A stretch of DNA of 64,000 nt. Source: Arthrobacter sp. SLBN-83. Lineage in GTDB: Bacteria > Actinomycetota > Actinomycetes > Actinomycetales > Micrococcaceae. Position numbers and translations under genes: made by a program. Below are positions 8,363-16,705 of this stretch, piece after piece (position 1 is the stretch's first letter; each line of letters opens with the position of its first letter). The DNA lies in assembly GCF_006715285.1 (NCBI RefSeq), contig NZ_VFMX01000001.1, positions 1,116,001-1,180,000 of the forward strand, in the 5' to 3' direction. Below the pieces are notes generated by a model, which saw only the letters and a list, made by a program, of their open reading frames with translations, ran no database searches and was not told the origin of the DNA.

Positions 8363-10126
8363 TTGGGAATCAGCAGCGGCATTGGGGTGGTTTTGGAAGG
8401 TGTTCCTGCCTCTGTTGCTGCCCTTGATGCCATGGACTGTGAAGGTGCTGCGATGGCGTCCGGTACTGCTTTTGGTTCGGGTGCTGCTGCTGGTTCCAGT
8501 GTTGATGTATTGCAGCGGCGGTACGAGATCCGGCTGGAAAGGCTCGAAGTTATCGCCCGGCTGGAGGCGCAACTCGCCGCGATGAAAGCCCGGGACGCCG
8601 CCGAAGCCATCGGGTTCCAGCAGGCCAAAACCCCGCCGGGCGCGTCGCTGCACGACCGCACCTACGCCGAGATGTCCGTGGTGGAGGAGATCGCCGGGGT
8701 CCTGACCATCAGCTCCGCCGCGGCCGGGGCGTTCCTGGAACAGTCCCAGAAAGTTTGCTCCCCCCCACCCGTGTTCGAGGCCCTGGCCGCCGGTGGCATG
8801 TCCTGGCAGCACGCGAAGGTCATCGCCGATGAAACCGAAGGCCTCGACCCCGCCGGTGCTGCCGGGCTCGTGGCGCACTTCTTCGACCCCGACGCACCCC
8901 ACCCCGCCCGCGGCGCCGCCCCCGGCGACCTCGTCCCCTCCCGGTTCCGCGCCAAGGTCCGTGGCTGGCGCGAACGCCACCACCCCGAATCCATCGAAAA
9001 ACGCCACACCAAAGGTATTGCCGACCGACGCATGGAATACACCCCCGACCGCGACGGCATGGCCCGGGTCACGCTCTACCTCCCCGGCGACACCGCCTGC
9101 GCCATCTGGAACCGCACCACCGCCACCGCCCGCGGCCTCCAAGGACCCAACGAACCACGCACCCTCACCCAACTCCGCCCCGACATCGCAGCATCACTGC
9201 TCCTCAGCACCGGCAACGCCATGGAGACCAACCGCAACACCACCGCCGCAGCAACAGAGCCGGTCAGCAACGATGAAGGACCCGGTAACGACGACGGGAC
9301 CGGCACCGCTGCCGGTTCGCGGCCCGTCCGGGAGATCGGGAAGGTCCCCGCCCCGCGGGCCGATGTCCTGGTCATGGTGCCGGTGTTCTCCCTGCTGGGT
9401 GCGACGGATGAGCCGGCAGTACTTGACGGACTCGGCCCCATCCCCGCGTCAATGGCACGCAAACTCGTCACCGACGGGGCGGAGTCCTTCTACCGCGTCC
9501 TGGTCGACCCCAGGGACGGGGCACCACTGGAAATCGGCAGGAAGAACTACCGCCTTCCCGAAACCATCAAACGCTGGATCAGGATGCGCGACGCCAAATG
9601 CACCTTCCCCGGCTCCACCAACCACAGCCCCGACAACGACACCGATCACCTCCAAGCTTGGAAAGACGGCGGCACCACCGGCACAACCAACCTGGCACAG
9701 CTCTGCCCCAAACATCACCGGCTCAAACACCACAGCACTTGGACACCAGACCCAGCCACCACCAACGACCCACCCGGCTGGACCTCACCCACCGGCCGCC
9801 ACTACAAACCCGAACACCCAGACGCCGAACCCACGTACTGGCCGCAATGGGTGATGCCCGCCGGACTGAAGTCTCCTGGCGCCCAGGGCCCCGACGCCAG
9901 ATGCCCGGAAACCAAGTGTCCGGACACCAGGTGTATCGACGCCCGCTGTCCCACCATCCGCTCCGGCAATATCTGCTGCCTTGAGATCAGCCCCGAAGAC
10001 CTGCCTCCCTGGGAACCGGAGGACGACAACTTCGTAGACGACCACCTCATACACCCCGACGACCTGCCACCGGGCTATCCACTCTGGGCCGAACTCCTCG
10101 CGACGCCGCTCGTACCCTCCGGATGA
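8363..10126 (+). CDS. DUF222 (13E12 repeat family) HNH endonuclease-domain protein
   Basis: A 587-residue protein if started at TTG 8363, which places the family-like SSGIGVVLEGVPASVAALDA at the N terminus; starts at GTG 8387 or ATG 8117 are possible. DUF222 occupies roughly residues 60-300 (LERLEVIARLEAQLAAMKA, then MSWQHAKVIADETEGLDP). A Thr/Gly/Asn-rich linker follows, then the HNH core near 410-455: CTFPGSTNHSPDNDTDHL and LAQLCPKHHRLKHH. Beyond it is a cysteine-rich five-residue repeat (C about every five residues, 9889-9955). Such genes are multi-copy in Micrococcaceae and Mycobacteriaceae and their function is not established; they may be tied to DNA cleavage or mobile DNA. The 3' half has a strikingly C-rich coding strand. 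Confidence 0.85.
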   Translation: MGISSGIGVVLEGVPASVAALDAMDCEGAAMASGTAFGSGAAAGSSVDVLQRRYEIRLERLEVIARLEAQLAAMKARDAAEAIGFQQAKTPPGASLHDRTYAEMSVVEEIAGVLTISSAAAGAFLEQSQKVCSPPPVFEALAAGGMSWQHAKVIADETEGLDPAGAAGLVAHFFDPDAPHPARGAAPGDLVPSRFRAKVRGWRERHHPESIEKRHTKGIADRRMEYTPDRDGMARVTLYLPGDTACAIWNRTTATARGLQGPNEPRTLTQLRPDIAASLLLSTGNAMETNRNTTAAATEPVSNDEGPGNDDGTGTAAGSRPVREIGKVPAPRADVLVMVPVFSLLGATDEPAVLDGLGPIPASMARKLVTDGAESFYRVLVDPRDGAPLEIGRKNYRLPETIKRWIRMRDAKCTFPGSTNHSPDNDTDHLQAWKDGGTTGTTNLAQLCPKHHRLKHHSTWTPDPATTNDPPGWTSPTGRHYKPEHPDAEPTYWPQWVMPAGLKSPGAQGPDARCPETKCPDTRCIDARCPTIRSGNICCLEISPEDLPPWEPEDDNFVDDHLIHPDDLPPGYPLWAELLATPLVPSG

Positions 10127-10184
10127 CAGGAGCTCATAGTCACGCGGCGGCATGCTCGGGCCGACTCCGCCGCGGCCCGTGGTG

Positions 10185-10859
10185 CTAAGCCCTGTGGTGC
10201 TCGATGAGCCAGACCGCCATCTGCTGGGCTCGCTGTGCGGCCAGCCAGTCTCCCTCGGTGGCCGAGATGATTGAGCCCTTCATCAGGATCTGGCAGGAAC
10301 GGGCAAATTCTTCAGCACGCACCAGGCCGGCTTCTTCTGCCAACGCCTGGATATGTCCTCGGATTCTGGCCAAGTAGTCGATGCTGGCCTGGCCCAAGGG
10401 GTGGGCAGGACCCATTTCCAGCAGGACGTTGACGAAAGAGCAGGCTTCGAAGTCATCACGCTGGAACCAGTCGCCAAACACGTCAAAAATGGCCAGCAAC
10501 TGCTCTACCGGCGTACTCCCCCGGCGGCGCGCCTCAGTAAGGATGGCGTCAACCGTCCACTGCCGGTCCCGCCGCTCGAGGAACGCCAGCACCAACGAGT
10601 CCTTCGAGGGAAAATGCCGGTAAAAAGTGGCCTTGGCTACGCCGGACCGTTCGATGAGCTCGTTGACGCCAACGTCGCGGATCCCCCGCCGCGAAAACAG
10701 CTCGTACGCCACCGAAAGGATCCGCTCCGCAGGGTTGGCATGCTCTGCCGGGTTGGCAAGATCCGTGAGGTTGGCAGGCTCTGTGGGGTGGGCAGGAGCA
10801 ACCGCCGCCCCGGCTGTGAGAGCCGCGGCAGACGGTGAGAAATCTGCATTGGGATCCAT
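10185..10859 (-). CDS. TetR family transcriptional regulator (LmrA/YxaF-like)
   Basis: A 224-residue repressor. A low-complexity N terminus of about 40 residues (Ala/Pro/Asn/Thr, built of a six-residue repeat) precedes the HTH at 45-90 (ILSVAYELFSRRGIRDVGV, then SGVAKATFYRHFPSK). The ligand domain contains FEACSFVNVLLEM near 140, resembling the Cys...N signature of the LmrA/YxaF group. A perfect AGACCGGTCT palindrome lies 29 nt upstream of its start, the kind of site this group binds, so it is probably autoregulated and controls the divergent small gene at 10989. Confidence 0.84.
   Translation of the reverse strand: MDPNADFSPSAAALTAGAAVAPAHPTEPANLTDLANPAEHANPAERILSVAYELFSRRGIRDVGVNELIERSGVAKATFYRHFPSKDSLVLAFLERRDRQWTVDAILTEARRRGSTPVEQLLAIFDVFGDWFQRDDFEACSFVNVLLEMGPAHPLGQASIDYLARIRGHIQALAEEAGLVRAEEFARSCQILMKGSIISATEGDWLAAQRAQQMAVWLIEHHRA
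10732..10803 (-). repeat. four imperfect 18-bp tandem repeats inside the TetR N terminus
   Basis: Four consecutive 18-bp units begin GGGTTGGCA, GGGTTGGCA, AGGTTGGCA and GGGTGGGCA on the plus strand. Read on the coding strand they give the six-residue repeat AHPTEP-ANLTDL-ANPAEH-ANPAER just before the HTH. The register keeps the frame, so slippage would lengthen or shorten the tail without inactivating the regulator. Confidence 0.75.
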
Positions 10860-10887
10860 TGCAATTGAAGTGTACTCCGGGGCAGAC

Positions 10888-10897
10888 AGACCGGTCT
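10888..10897. promoter_or_regulatory. TetR operator candidate AGACCGGTCT
   Basis: A perfect 10-bp palindrome in the 129-nt divergent region between the TetR gene and the small ORF at 10989. LmrA/YxaF-type TetR proteins are known to bind AGACCGGTCT-like sites, which matches the class of the adjacent regulator. Binding itself is inferred. Confidence 0.6.
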
Positions 10898-10988
10898 TTC
10901 CCGCTGTACTGTTTTCCTACGCGCCGCGCTTTGAAGGCCGCGTAGGCCAGACCACCGGCCGCTTCGGAATGGTGCAAGGAGGCTCCAG

Positions 10989-11255
10989 ATGACAGCAGAG
11001 CGGATGTTCGAAGGCGTTCCTTCGGATCCGGACCCCTGGATGTCCTCTGACACTCCTGCCGAGATCCGCCAGTTCGCCCTCGAATCCCTCCGCTGGCAGG
11101 CCCAGGAGATCATCGACGAGTTGCTGGCGGACACCAACCCAGCCGAAGAACTGGCCAGAGCACGGCTTCGCCGTTGCGTCGCCCGCAACCCCGGCCAGCC
11201 GGAGAAGGCACTCCTGGAGCAGCTGATGGCCAGCGAGGACGGGTTGCACTTCTAA
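10989..11255 (+). CDS. small hypothetical protein
   Basis: An 88-residue, mostly helical and acidic protein with no family I recognise. It begins at ATG 10989 with a perfect AAGGAGG ribosome site 7 nt upstream. Residues 22-75 look like two amphipathic helices (EIRQFALESLRWQAQEIIDE and EELARARLRRCVARNP); no membrane segment or signal peptide. It is divergent from the LmrA-type TetR gene and shares its palindromic operator region, so it may belong to that regulon. It ends 11 nt from the panC stop on the other strand. Confidence 0.65.
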   Translation: MTAERMFEGVPSDPDPWMSSDTPAEIRQFALESLRWQAQEIIDELLADTNPAEELARARLRRCVARNPGQPEKALLEQLMASEDGLHF

Positions 11256-11266
11256 GCGGCGGGAAG

Positions 11267-12190
11267 TCAGGAACTCAGCGGGACGTTGTCGATCAGCCGC
11301 ACGGGGCCCACCTTGGCCGCGATAAGCGCCAGGGCCTCGCCGCGGAAGGGAGTTTCCCGGCAGTTCTCCGCCAGCGGCTCAAGGGTCCCCGGATCCACCA
11401 CATCGAAGTAGTCCAGTTCCACCAGGGGCTGGGACTCAACCATCGCCAGCGCAGAATCAAGGTCCAGTGGCTCGTGGGCGTTCGCCCGCTCTTCCAGCAG
11501 GCGCAGCGCCCTGGACAGGACCAGCGCGGCATCGCGTTCGTCATCGGACAGGAAGCGGTTCCGGCTGGACAAGGCCAGGCCGTCGTCAGCGCGGACCGTG
11601 GGCACGCCCACAATCTCCACGGGGAAGTTCAGGTCCGCAGCCATCCGCCGGACCAGGGCCAGCTGCTGGGCGTCCTTCTGGCCGAAGTAAGCCCGGTAGG
11701 CGGGGAGGTTGCCCCCGGATGTGCCCGCAGATCCGGCCGGAAGGCCGGCCGCCGGCATCCCGTAGTGCAGCAGTTTGGCAACAACAGTCAGGGCGCCGTC
11801 GAAGTGGCCGGGCCGGGAGGCACCCTCCCACTTCTCCCCAAGGCGTCCGGAGGTGATCCGCACCAAAGGCTCCCCGCCGGGATAGACCTCCTCCACGGAG
11901 GGCGCAAAGGCCAGGTCCACGCCCTGTTCCTCCAGCAGGGCAAGGTCTGCATCAAGCGTTCGCGGGTAGCGGTCCAGGTCCACGGCGTCGCCGAACTGAA
12001 GGGGGTTGACGAAGATGCTCGCCACCACCACGTCATTGTTTTCGACGGCGGTGCGGGCCAGTGTGGCATGGCCTTCGTGGAGTGCACCCATGGTAGGCAC
12101 CAATGCCTGCGAAGTGCCTTGCTTGGCGCTAAGGAGCCGGGCACTTTCGGCCCGCAAGCTGGCCACGGTGGTGACAAGTTGAATGGACAT
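11267..12190 (-). CDS. panC: pantothenate synthetase (pantoate-beta-alanine ligase)
   Basis: A 307-residue cytoplasmic enzyme that joins pantoate and beta-alanine with ATP to make pantothenate. The nucleotide-binding motif [10 protein letters not shown] is near residue 32; [39 protein letters not shown] and [13 protein letters not shown] are all in place. An extra Gly/Ala-rich insertion ([18 protein letters not shown], about 147-164) sits where most homologues have a short loop before YRAYFG. ATG at 12190 directly follows the TGA of the upstream DUF2520 gene, so the two are co-translated. Confidence 0.95.
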   Translation of the reverse strand: MSIQLVTTVASLRAESARLLSAKQGTSQALVPTMGALHEGHATLARTAVENNDVVVASIFVNPLQFGDAVDLDRYPRTLDADLALLEEQGVDLAFAPSVEEVYPGGEPLVRITSGRLGEKWEGASRPGHFDGALTVVAKLLHYGMPAAGLPAGSAGTSGGNLPAYRAYFGQKDAQQLALVRRMAADLNFPVEIVGVPTVRADDGLALSSRNRFLSDDERDAALVLSRALRLLEERANAHEPLDLDSALAMVESQPLVELDYFDVVDPGTLEPLAENCRETPFRGEALALIAAKVGPVRLIDNVPLSS

Positions 12191-13084
12191 TCAGTCCTCC
12201 TTCGGATCGAGGGCCTCGTGCAGCCCCTTCAGCTGGTCGGGTTTCAGCAGTGCGCGCCCTTCGGCGCGGAGGGCTGTGGCGCGTGCCATCGCAAGGTAGG
12301 CCTCCAGCACATCACCGTGCCCGCCGGCGTCGTACTCCCGCAACGCCTCGGCGTGCGCGCGCACCGTTCCCACGTCCCCGCGTGCGACCGGACCAGTCAG
12401 CGCAGACTCCCCCGAGGCCAGCGCGTTCTCCAGGGTGGCCCGCAGCAGCGGCCCCAGCATACGCTCGGGCGATTCAACGCCCACCTCGCGCAGCAGTTGC
12501 GACGCCTGCGCCACCAGGGTGACCAGATGGTTGGACCCGTGGGCCAGGGCTGCGTGGTAGAGCGTCCGGTCCGCCTCGGCAATGGCTACGGGCTCCGCCC
12601 CCATCTCCACCACCAGCGCCTGGGCGATGGGCAGCATGGGCGCGTCGGCCGTCACCCCGAAGGTGCAGTCCAGCAGCCGGGTGAGGTCCAGGCTCATGCC
12701 GGTGAAGGTCATGGCTGGGTGCAGTGCCAGTGGAACGGCGCCCGCGGCGCGGACTGGATGAAGTACACCGACGCCGAACCGGCCGGAGGTGTGCGCCACG
12801 AGCTGGCCGGGCTGCCAGGCGCCGAGCTTGGCCAGCCCCTCCACCAAATCCGGCAGCGCGTCGTCCGGCACTGCCAGCAGCACCAGTTCCGCGCGCTCCA
12901 CGATGTCCTGCACTTCCAGGATGGGCACGCCGGGGAGCAGGGTTTCGGCCCGCTCCCGGCTGGCGTCCGAGACCGCCGAAACCCCGACGACGGCGTGCTC
13001 GGCTGCGCGGAGGGCGGCACCAAGCACCGCCCCCACCTTGCCGGCGCCGATGATTCCGACGCCGAGGCGTCCGGGCTTAGCCAT
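12191..13084 (-). CDS. Rossmann-like and DUF2520 domain protein
   Basis: A 297-residue two-domain protein. The N terminus is a dinucleotide-binding Rossmann fold (GVGIIGAGKVGAVLGAAL, residues 7-24); residues from about 150 form the DUF2520 helical domain with ALHPAMTFTG and HGSNHLVTLVAQA. The architecture resembles ketopantoate/pyrroline-5-carboxylate-type reductases. The ATG at 13084 was chosen because it overlaps the stop of the PH-domain gene (13077) by 8 nt and immediately precedes the GxGxxG fold; an upstream start would add about 62 low-quality residues. Its steady linkage to panC suggests a role in the pantoate branch (a reductase), but this is inference. Confidence 0.85.
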   Translation of the reverse strand: MAKPGRLGVGIIGAGKVGAVLGAALRAAEHAVVGVSAVSDASRERAETLLPGVPILEVQDIVERAELVLLAVPDDALPDLVEGLAKLGAWQPGQLVAHTSGRFGVGVLHPVRAAGAVPLALHPAMTFTGMSLDLTRLLDCTFGVTADAPMLPIAQALVVEMGAEPVAIAEADRTLYHAALAHGSNHLVTLVAQASQLLREVGVESPERMLGPLLRATLENALASGESALTGPVARGDVGTVRAHAEALREYDAGGHGDVLEAYLAMARATALRAEGRALLKPDQLKGLHEALDPKED

Positions 13085-14729
13085 GGTGCTGGCCTTCCTG
13101 TTGGTAGTGGGTGCGGGGCTCTGATGCAGCCGCAGGCTCGACGGCCGACGAGGATACCGCAACTGATTCAACGGCCGGGACAACCTGCCGCAACCATTGT
13201 TCGGTGGTTTGACGCTTCCGTGCCAGCCGGGCGCGTGCCGACTGCTCGTCAAAGAGTTGCCGGGCCTCATCCAACCCTGCCTGGGTCAGCCGCGGGGCCA
13301 CCGGCCCGGCGGTGGTGTGCAGCACCAGGTCCGCCACCCGGAAGTGGCGTGCCACGGGCCCTTGGTGAAGCGCCATCGACTGCGTGCGCTGGTGCGGGAC
13401 AACAACCAGTTCCCGCCACCAGCGGCCGGAGCGGATCAGCAGCGCCGTGTCCGTGGCCGCAAAGCCGTTGCGCCGCCATGCCAGGGGAGCCAGCAGCCAC
13501 GCCCGCCGCGGGGTGGTGACAAAGCCGCCGTCGGAATGGAAGCCACCAAGCCCGGCAGCGAAAACCGCCTCCGGCTGGTCGGTTCCGGGGTCGGGCAGGA
13601 CCAGCGAGAGCATGGCCAGGACGTCGGCGAATTTACCTACCGGCAGCAGGATGGTCCTGGTATTGCCCTCCACGGCGTTGCCCGACGTCCCGTAGCCGGC
13701 CACGTTCACCTGCATCCGGTACCAGCCGAACGGGCGCCACAGCGGCGGCTGGGCAACCTTCACGGCCTGGATCCGGCCCGGCGGCAGCGTCTGCGCCTGG
13801 GTATCCAGCAGCCCGTACCGCAACCGGATGCCATCCGGCGAGATGGCCGCGGTGAAGTTGTACCCCTTGTTGAAGAAGTTCCAGTAGCTTGCCGCGAGGC
13901 CAAGCGCGGCGGGCACCAGGTAAAAGTAGAAGGCCCGGTTGTCCGTCAGCGCGGAGAGGAACACGGACGCGGCGCCGCCCACCACGATGAAGAAGCTTTG
14001 CTCACTCAGCAGCAGCGATCCAATAAGGCGCGACGGCGGCACGGCCAGCACCGTAAACTCCGGCGCCTCGGGTGCGGGCTGGGTAAGCTGCCCCGGACCG
14101 GCGGAACCGCCGTGACCAGTGCCCGCCGGACCGTCCAAACCGCCCACGGAGCAACTGCCAGAGCCGGCGCCGGCAACAGCCCCGGAAGCGCGCGCCAGGA
14201 TGGTGGCCCGTAGTTGGCGGGCATCGGCGATCTTCAGGTAAGCCAGCCGCACCGCTGATTCGCCGGCGTCTGCCACCTCGAACCTGAGTTCGGCCAGGCC
14301 AAAGATGCGGGCCAGGAGGGGCTGCACGATATCGATGGCCTGCACCCGGTCCAGCCGCGCCTGCCGGTGCTGCCGGAAGAGGAGCCCGCTGTTGACCCGG
14401 ACATACCCGGCGGACACCTGGTATTTGGTGAAGTACCAGGTCAGGACGAATCCCAGCACGGCCACGGCCAGCACCACGGCACCGCCGCCAAGGAGCCAGG
14501 GCGCGCGGCGGTCAAACCCCTCCTCAAAAACTGGCTGGCCCTGCAGGGAACGCTCAAAAAGGTCCCGGCCAAAAAAGAAGGCGATGGCAGCCAGGGCGAC
14601 CCAGCCGCGGACGAAAGGTGACGCCGGATGCACACGCAGCCACTCGCCGTCGGGCGTTCTGCTGCTTTCCGGGCCGGCCGCCACAGGAGGCCGGGCCGGC
14701 TGCCCGGGCAGCTGGCCGTCAGCCGTCAC
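13077..14729 (-). CDS. membrane protein with bacterial PH domains (YdbS-like, large)
   Basis: A 550-residue integral membrane protein starting at GTG 14729, which overlaps the stop of the preceding small PH protein by 4 nt. Predicted helices: GWVALAAIAFFF (about 45), GGAVVLAVAVLGFVLTW (about 80), SFFIVVGGAASVFLSAL (about 240) and FYFYLVPAALGLAASYW (about 265). PH-like (bPH_2/YdbS) modules follow each helix pair: SAGYVRVNSGLLFRQ, then IRLRYGLLDTQAQTLPPGRI, then a third in the C-terminal part (SGRWWRELVVVPHQRTQSM). A Gly/Ser-rich insertion lies near 185-220. This pair of PH proteins is conserved beside folK/DUF3180 in actinobacteria; function unknown. Confidence 0.82.
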   Translation of the reverse strand: MTADGQLPGQPARPPVAAGPESSRTPDGEWLRVHPASPFVRGWVALAAIAFFFGRDLFERSLQGQPVFEEGFDRRAPWLLGGGAVVLAVAVLGFVLTWYFTKYQVSAGYVRVNSGLLFRQHRQARLDRVQAIDIVQPLLARIFGLAELRFEVADAGESAVRLAYLKIADARQLRATILARASGAVAGAGSGSCSVGGLDGPAGTGHGGSAGPGQLTQPAPEAPEFTVLAVPPSRLIGSLLLSEQSFFIVVGGAASVFLSALTDNRAFYFYLVPAALGLAASYWNFFNKGYNFTAAISPDGIRLRYGLLDTQAQTLPPGRIQAVKVAQPPLWRPFGWYRMQVNVAGYGTSGNAVEGNTRTILLPVGKFADVLAMLSLVLPDPGTDQPEAVFAAGLGGFHSDGGFVTTPRRAWLLAPLAWRRNGFAATDTALLIRSGRWWRELVVVPHQRTQSMALHQGPVARHFRVADLVLHTTAGPVAPRLTQAGLDEARQLFDEQSARARLARKRQTTEQWLRQVVPAVESVAVSSSAVEPAAASEPRTHYQQEGQHHG

Positions 14730-15238
14730 AGCCCTGCCAGCCTGGCTTCGCCGCGGGCGGCCAGCTGTTCCCGGAGCCGCGCGCCTTCAGCAGCCGGAAG
14801 GCCGGGGATGCGGGCGTTGGTGCCGGGCGATGCCGTATGGAGCTTCACGGTACACAGCCCCAGGCCGCGCTCCACGGGGCCGACGGCGATATCCACGTAC
14901 TGCATGCGCCCGTAAGGAACGGCCATGGTGCGCTGGAAGAAGATGCCGCTCCTGACCAGCAAGTCGTCACCGCGCTCAGCGTAGCCAATGGCCCTGACCT
15001 GCCGCGGGATCAGCACCAGCCGCCATACGGCAACCACAGTCATGACGGCCGGAACGGTAATGGCCAGCCACAGCGGGGGCCAGCGCCACCAGCCGAGGAG
15101 GACAAACACCAGCGGAGCGGAAAGGACCAGGACCGCCGCCAGGTTGGCCAGGGCCCATTCCACGAGGCGGACTGTTATGTACTTTGGTGACACCCGCTGC
15201 CAGGCGATACCCGGCGGGTCAATCGCCTCGGTACGCAT
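14726..15238 (-). CDS. PH domain membrane protein (YdbS-like, small)
   Basis: A 170-residue protein with two adjacent hydrophobic helices (about 30-50 and 55-75, containing LVLSAPLVFVLLGWW and LAITVPAVMTVVAVW) followed by one bPH_2 domain with VRSGIFFQRTMAVPYGRM and CTVKLHTASPG. The ATG at 15238 is preferred over longer starts because it gives RTEAIDPPGIAWQRVSPKY at the N terminus, typical of the family, and overlaps the DUF3180 gene by only 20 nt. Stop overlaps the GTG of the larger PH protein by 4 nt; the two probably work as a unit in the membrane. Confidence 0.82.
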   Translation of the reverse strand: MRTEAIDPPGIAWQRVSPKYITVRLVEWALANLAAVLVLSAPLVFVLLGWWRWPPLWLAITVPAVMTVVAVWRLVLIPRQVRAIGYAERGDDLLVRSGIFFQRTMAVPYGRMQYVDIAVGPVERGLGLCTVKLHTASPGTNARIPGLPAAEGARLREQLAARGEARLAGL

Positions 15239-15764
15239 ATTCGCCTTCCCCAGCGGCCTCCCCGCGGGCAGGGCGGCCCTTTTTCCCGTCCAGGTTTGGG
15301 TCACCGTCTTCGGGCGGAATCTTGCAGAACCGCTCCACAATGAGCCCCACCACGATCATCACCAGGCCGCCGCCGGCCATGGCCAACGCCAGCCAGGTGA
15401 TTCCCTGGTCGCTGCGCATGCTCCAGATTCGCAACTGGTCCAGGAAGATGCCCACATGCCAGCCGAGCAGCACTGTTCCGGCGTACGCGCAGGCCTGGGC
15501 CAGGACCAGGGTCCGGGCGGCCAGGAGGGGGTCCAACTGCGTCTTCTTAGCCGTGCTGTTGGGCTTGTGGCTGTTGCGCCACCTCAGGATGCGGATGCCG
15601 AGGATCAGCGTGATGATGACGATGACGCCCATGGTGGCCAGCGCAGTGGCAGGCAGGACCGGCGTTGCGATGCTGTACCGGCTGGTCACCACTGTGGCAG
15701 ACCAGCCGGCGATGGCGAGGATGACACCGATCAGCAGCAGGCGTAGGGGGTTGATGGGTTTCAT
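15219..15764 (-). CDS. DUF3180 domain membrane protein
   Basis: A 181-residue integral membrane protein with four hydrophobic helices: LRLLLIGVILAIAGWSATVV (8-27), PATALATMGVIVIITLILGI (37-56), an amphipathic middle helix around VLAQACAYAGTVLLGW (90-105), and WLALAMAGGGLVMIVVGLIV (125-145). The C-terminal tail is charged and cytoplasmic (PEDGDPNLDGKKGRPARG). It matches DUF3180, found almost only downstream of folK in actinobacteria. Its ATG at 15764 overlaps the folK stop by 4 nt. Role unknown. Confidence 0.88.
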   Translation of the reverse strand: MKPINPLRLLLIGVILAIAGWSATVVTSRYSIATPVLPATALATMGVIVIITLILGIRILRWRNSHKPNSTAKKTQLDPLLAARTLVLAQACAYAGTVLLGWHVGIFLDQLRIWSMRSDQGITWLALAMAGGGLVMIVVGLIVERFCKIPPEDGDPNLDGKKGRPARGEAAGEGEYAYRGD

Positions 15765-16306
15765 CGCTCCTCCACCGCGCCGGCCGTGGGCATCCCGTCA
15801 AAGTCGCCGAAGCCGTCGAAGGGTGCCAGGCCGGCGAAGTCATCCGCCTGGGCGGCCAACGCGCTGATCCTTTCGCCCCCCAGGGTGGCAGCCGGTTCGA
15901 TCAGCGACCAGGGGTAGAGGACGAACGCGCGGGAGGACGCACGGGGGTGCGGAAGCGTCAGGGCGGGATCGTCGCTGCGGAGGTCCCCGTAGATGATGAT
16001 GTCGACGTCGAGCGTCCGCGGCCCCCAGTGCACCTCGCGGACGCGGAGGTGCTTGTTCTCCACGGCCTGGCAGTGTTTCAGCAGTTCCATGGGCGTGAGG
16101 CTGGTTTCCACGGTAATGACCATGTTCAGGAAGTCGGGCTGTCCGGCGGGTCCGCCCACGGCCTTCGTCTGGACAATGGGTGAGACGGCAAGGAGGCGCA
16201 CCTCCGGCGGATCCACCAGGTCCGCCACGGCCTCGGTCAGGGTCTCGTTCCGCTCACCAAGGTTGCTGCCGAGGGCGAGCACCGCCTTGGTGTAGATGCC
16301 GTTCAT
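15761..16306 (-). CDS. folK: 2-amino-4-hydroxy-6-hydroxymethyldihydropteridine diphosphokinase
   Basis: A 181-residue HPPK, transferring pyrophosphate from ATP to the pterin in folate synthesis. Signature segments: VLALGSNLGERNETL at the N terminus, GPRTLDVDIIIYGD near 95 (metal-binding Asp residues) and LTLPHPRASSRAFVLYPW near 115. ATG at 16306 overlaps the folB stop by 4 nt (ATGA). A Gly/Phe-rich C-terminal extension (FDGFGDFDGMPTAG) has no counterpart in typical HPPK. Confidence 0.95.
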   Translation of the reverse strand: MNGIYTKAVLALGSNLGERNETLTEAVADLVDPPEVRLLAVSPIVQTKAVGGPAGQPDFLNMVITVETSLTPMELLKHCQAVENKHLRVREVHWGPRTLDVDIIIYGDLRSDDPALTLPHPRASSRAFVLYPWSLIEPAATLGGERISALAAQADDFAGLAPFDGFGDFDGMPTAGAVEER

Positions 16307-16692
16307 GTCCCGGCCCCGGACAGTGCGCCGGCGGGGACCCGCGTCCGGTGGACGGTGACCGCCACGTCGCCGAAGGGAACCTCGATGGGGGCCTGGGGTT
16401 TGTGGACGGTGATCTCCACGGCCTGGAGCTTGAACTCGGCAAGGAGGCTGTCGGCGATCCGCACCGCAAGTGCCTCGATGAGGTTCAGGGGTTCCCCGGA
16501 GATCCACTCGGTTATACGCTGCGCAACCTCGCCGTAGTGTGCAGTGTCCCGGACGTCGTCGGACTGCGCCGCTTCGGTGAAGTCGAGGTAGAGCACCGCG
16601 TCCACCACGAAGGGCTGGCCCTCCCGGCGTTCGAAATCGAAGACACCGTGATGACCCACTGCGGTCACTCCAGTCAGCGTAATCCTGTCCAT
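16303..16692 (-). CDS. folB: dihydroneopterin aldolase
   Basis: A 129-residue DHNA, cleaving 7,8-dihydroneopterin to the hydroxymethyl pterin and glycolaldehyde. It shows ITLTGVTAVGHHGVFDFE, GQPFVVDAVLYLD and the substrate segment LNLIEALAVRIADSLL, ending with the conserved VEITVHKPQAPI. The ATG at 16692 begins right at the family N terminus, 14 nt after folP; the start of folK overlaps its stop. Confidence 0.94.
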   Translation of the reverse strand: MDRITLTGVTAVGHHGVFDFERREGQPFVVDAVLYLDFTEAAQSDDVRDTAHYGEVAQRITEWISGEPLNLIEALAVRIADSLLAEFKLQAVEITVHKPQAPIEVPFGDVAVTVHRTRVPAGALSGAGT

Positions 16693-16705
16693 GGGTCCCC
16701 CGGCC

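Noticed and set aside
8334..8585. Hydrophobic 83-codon frame starting at ATG 8334
   Set aside because: It is a shifted reading of the DUF222-HNH gene; the apparent membrane segments come from valine/leucine-rich out-of-frame codons.
8363..10126. HNH gene as a group II or homing intron
   Set aside because: There is no reverse transcriptase, intron boundary or interrupted host gene; the DUF222 fusion is the usual free-standing family.
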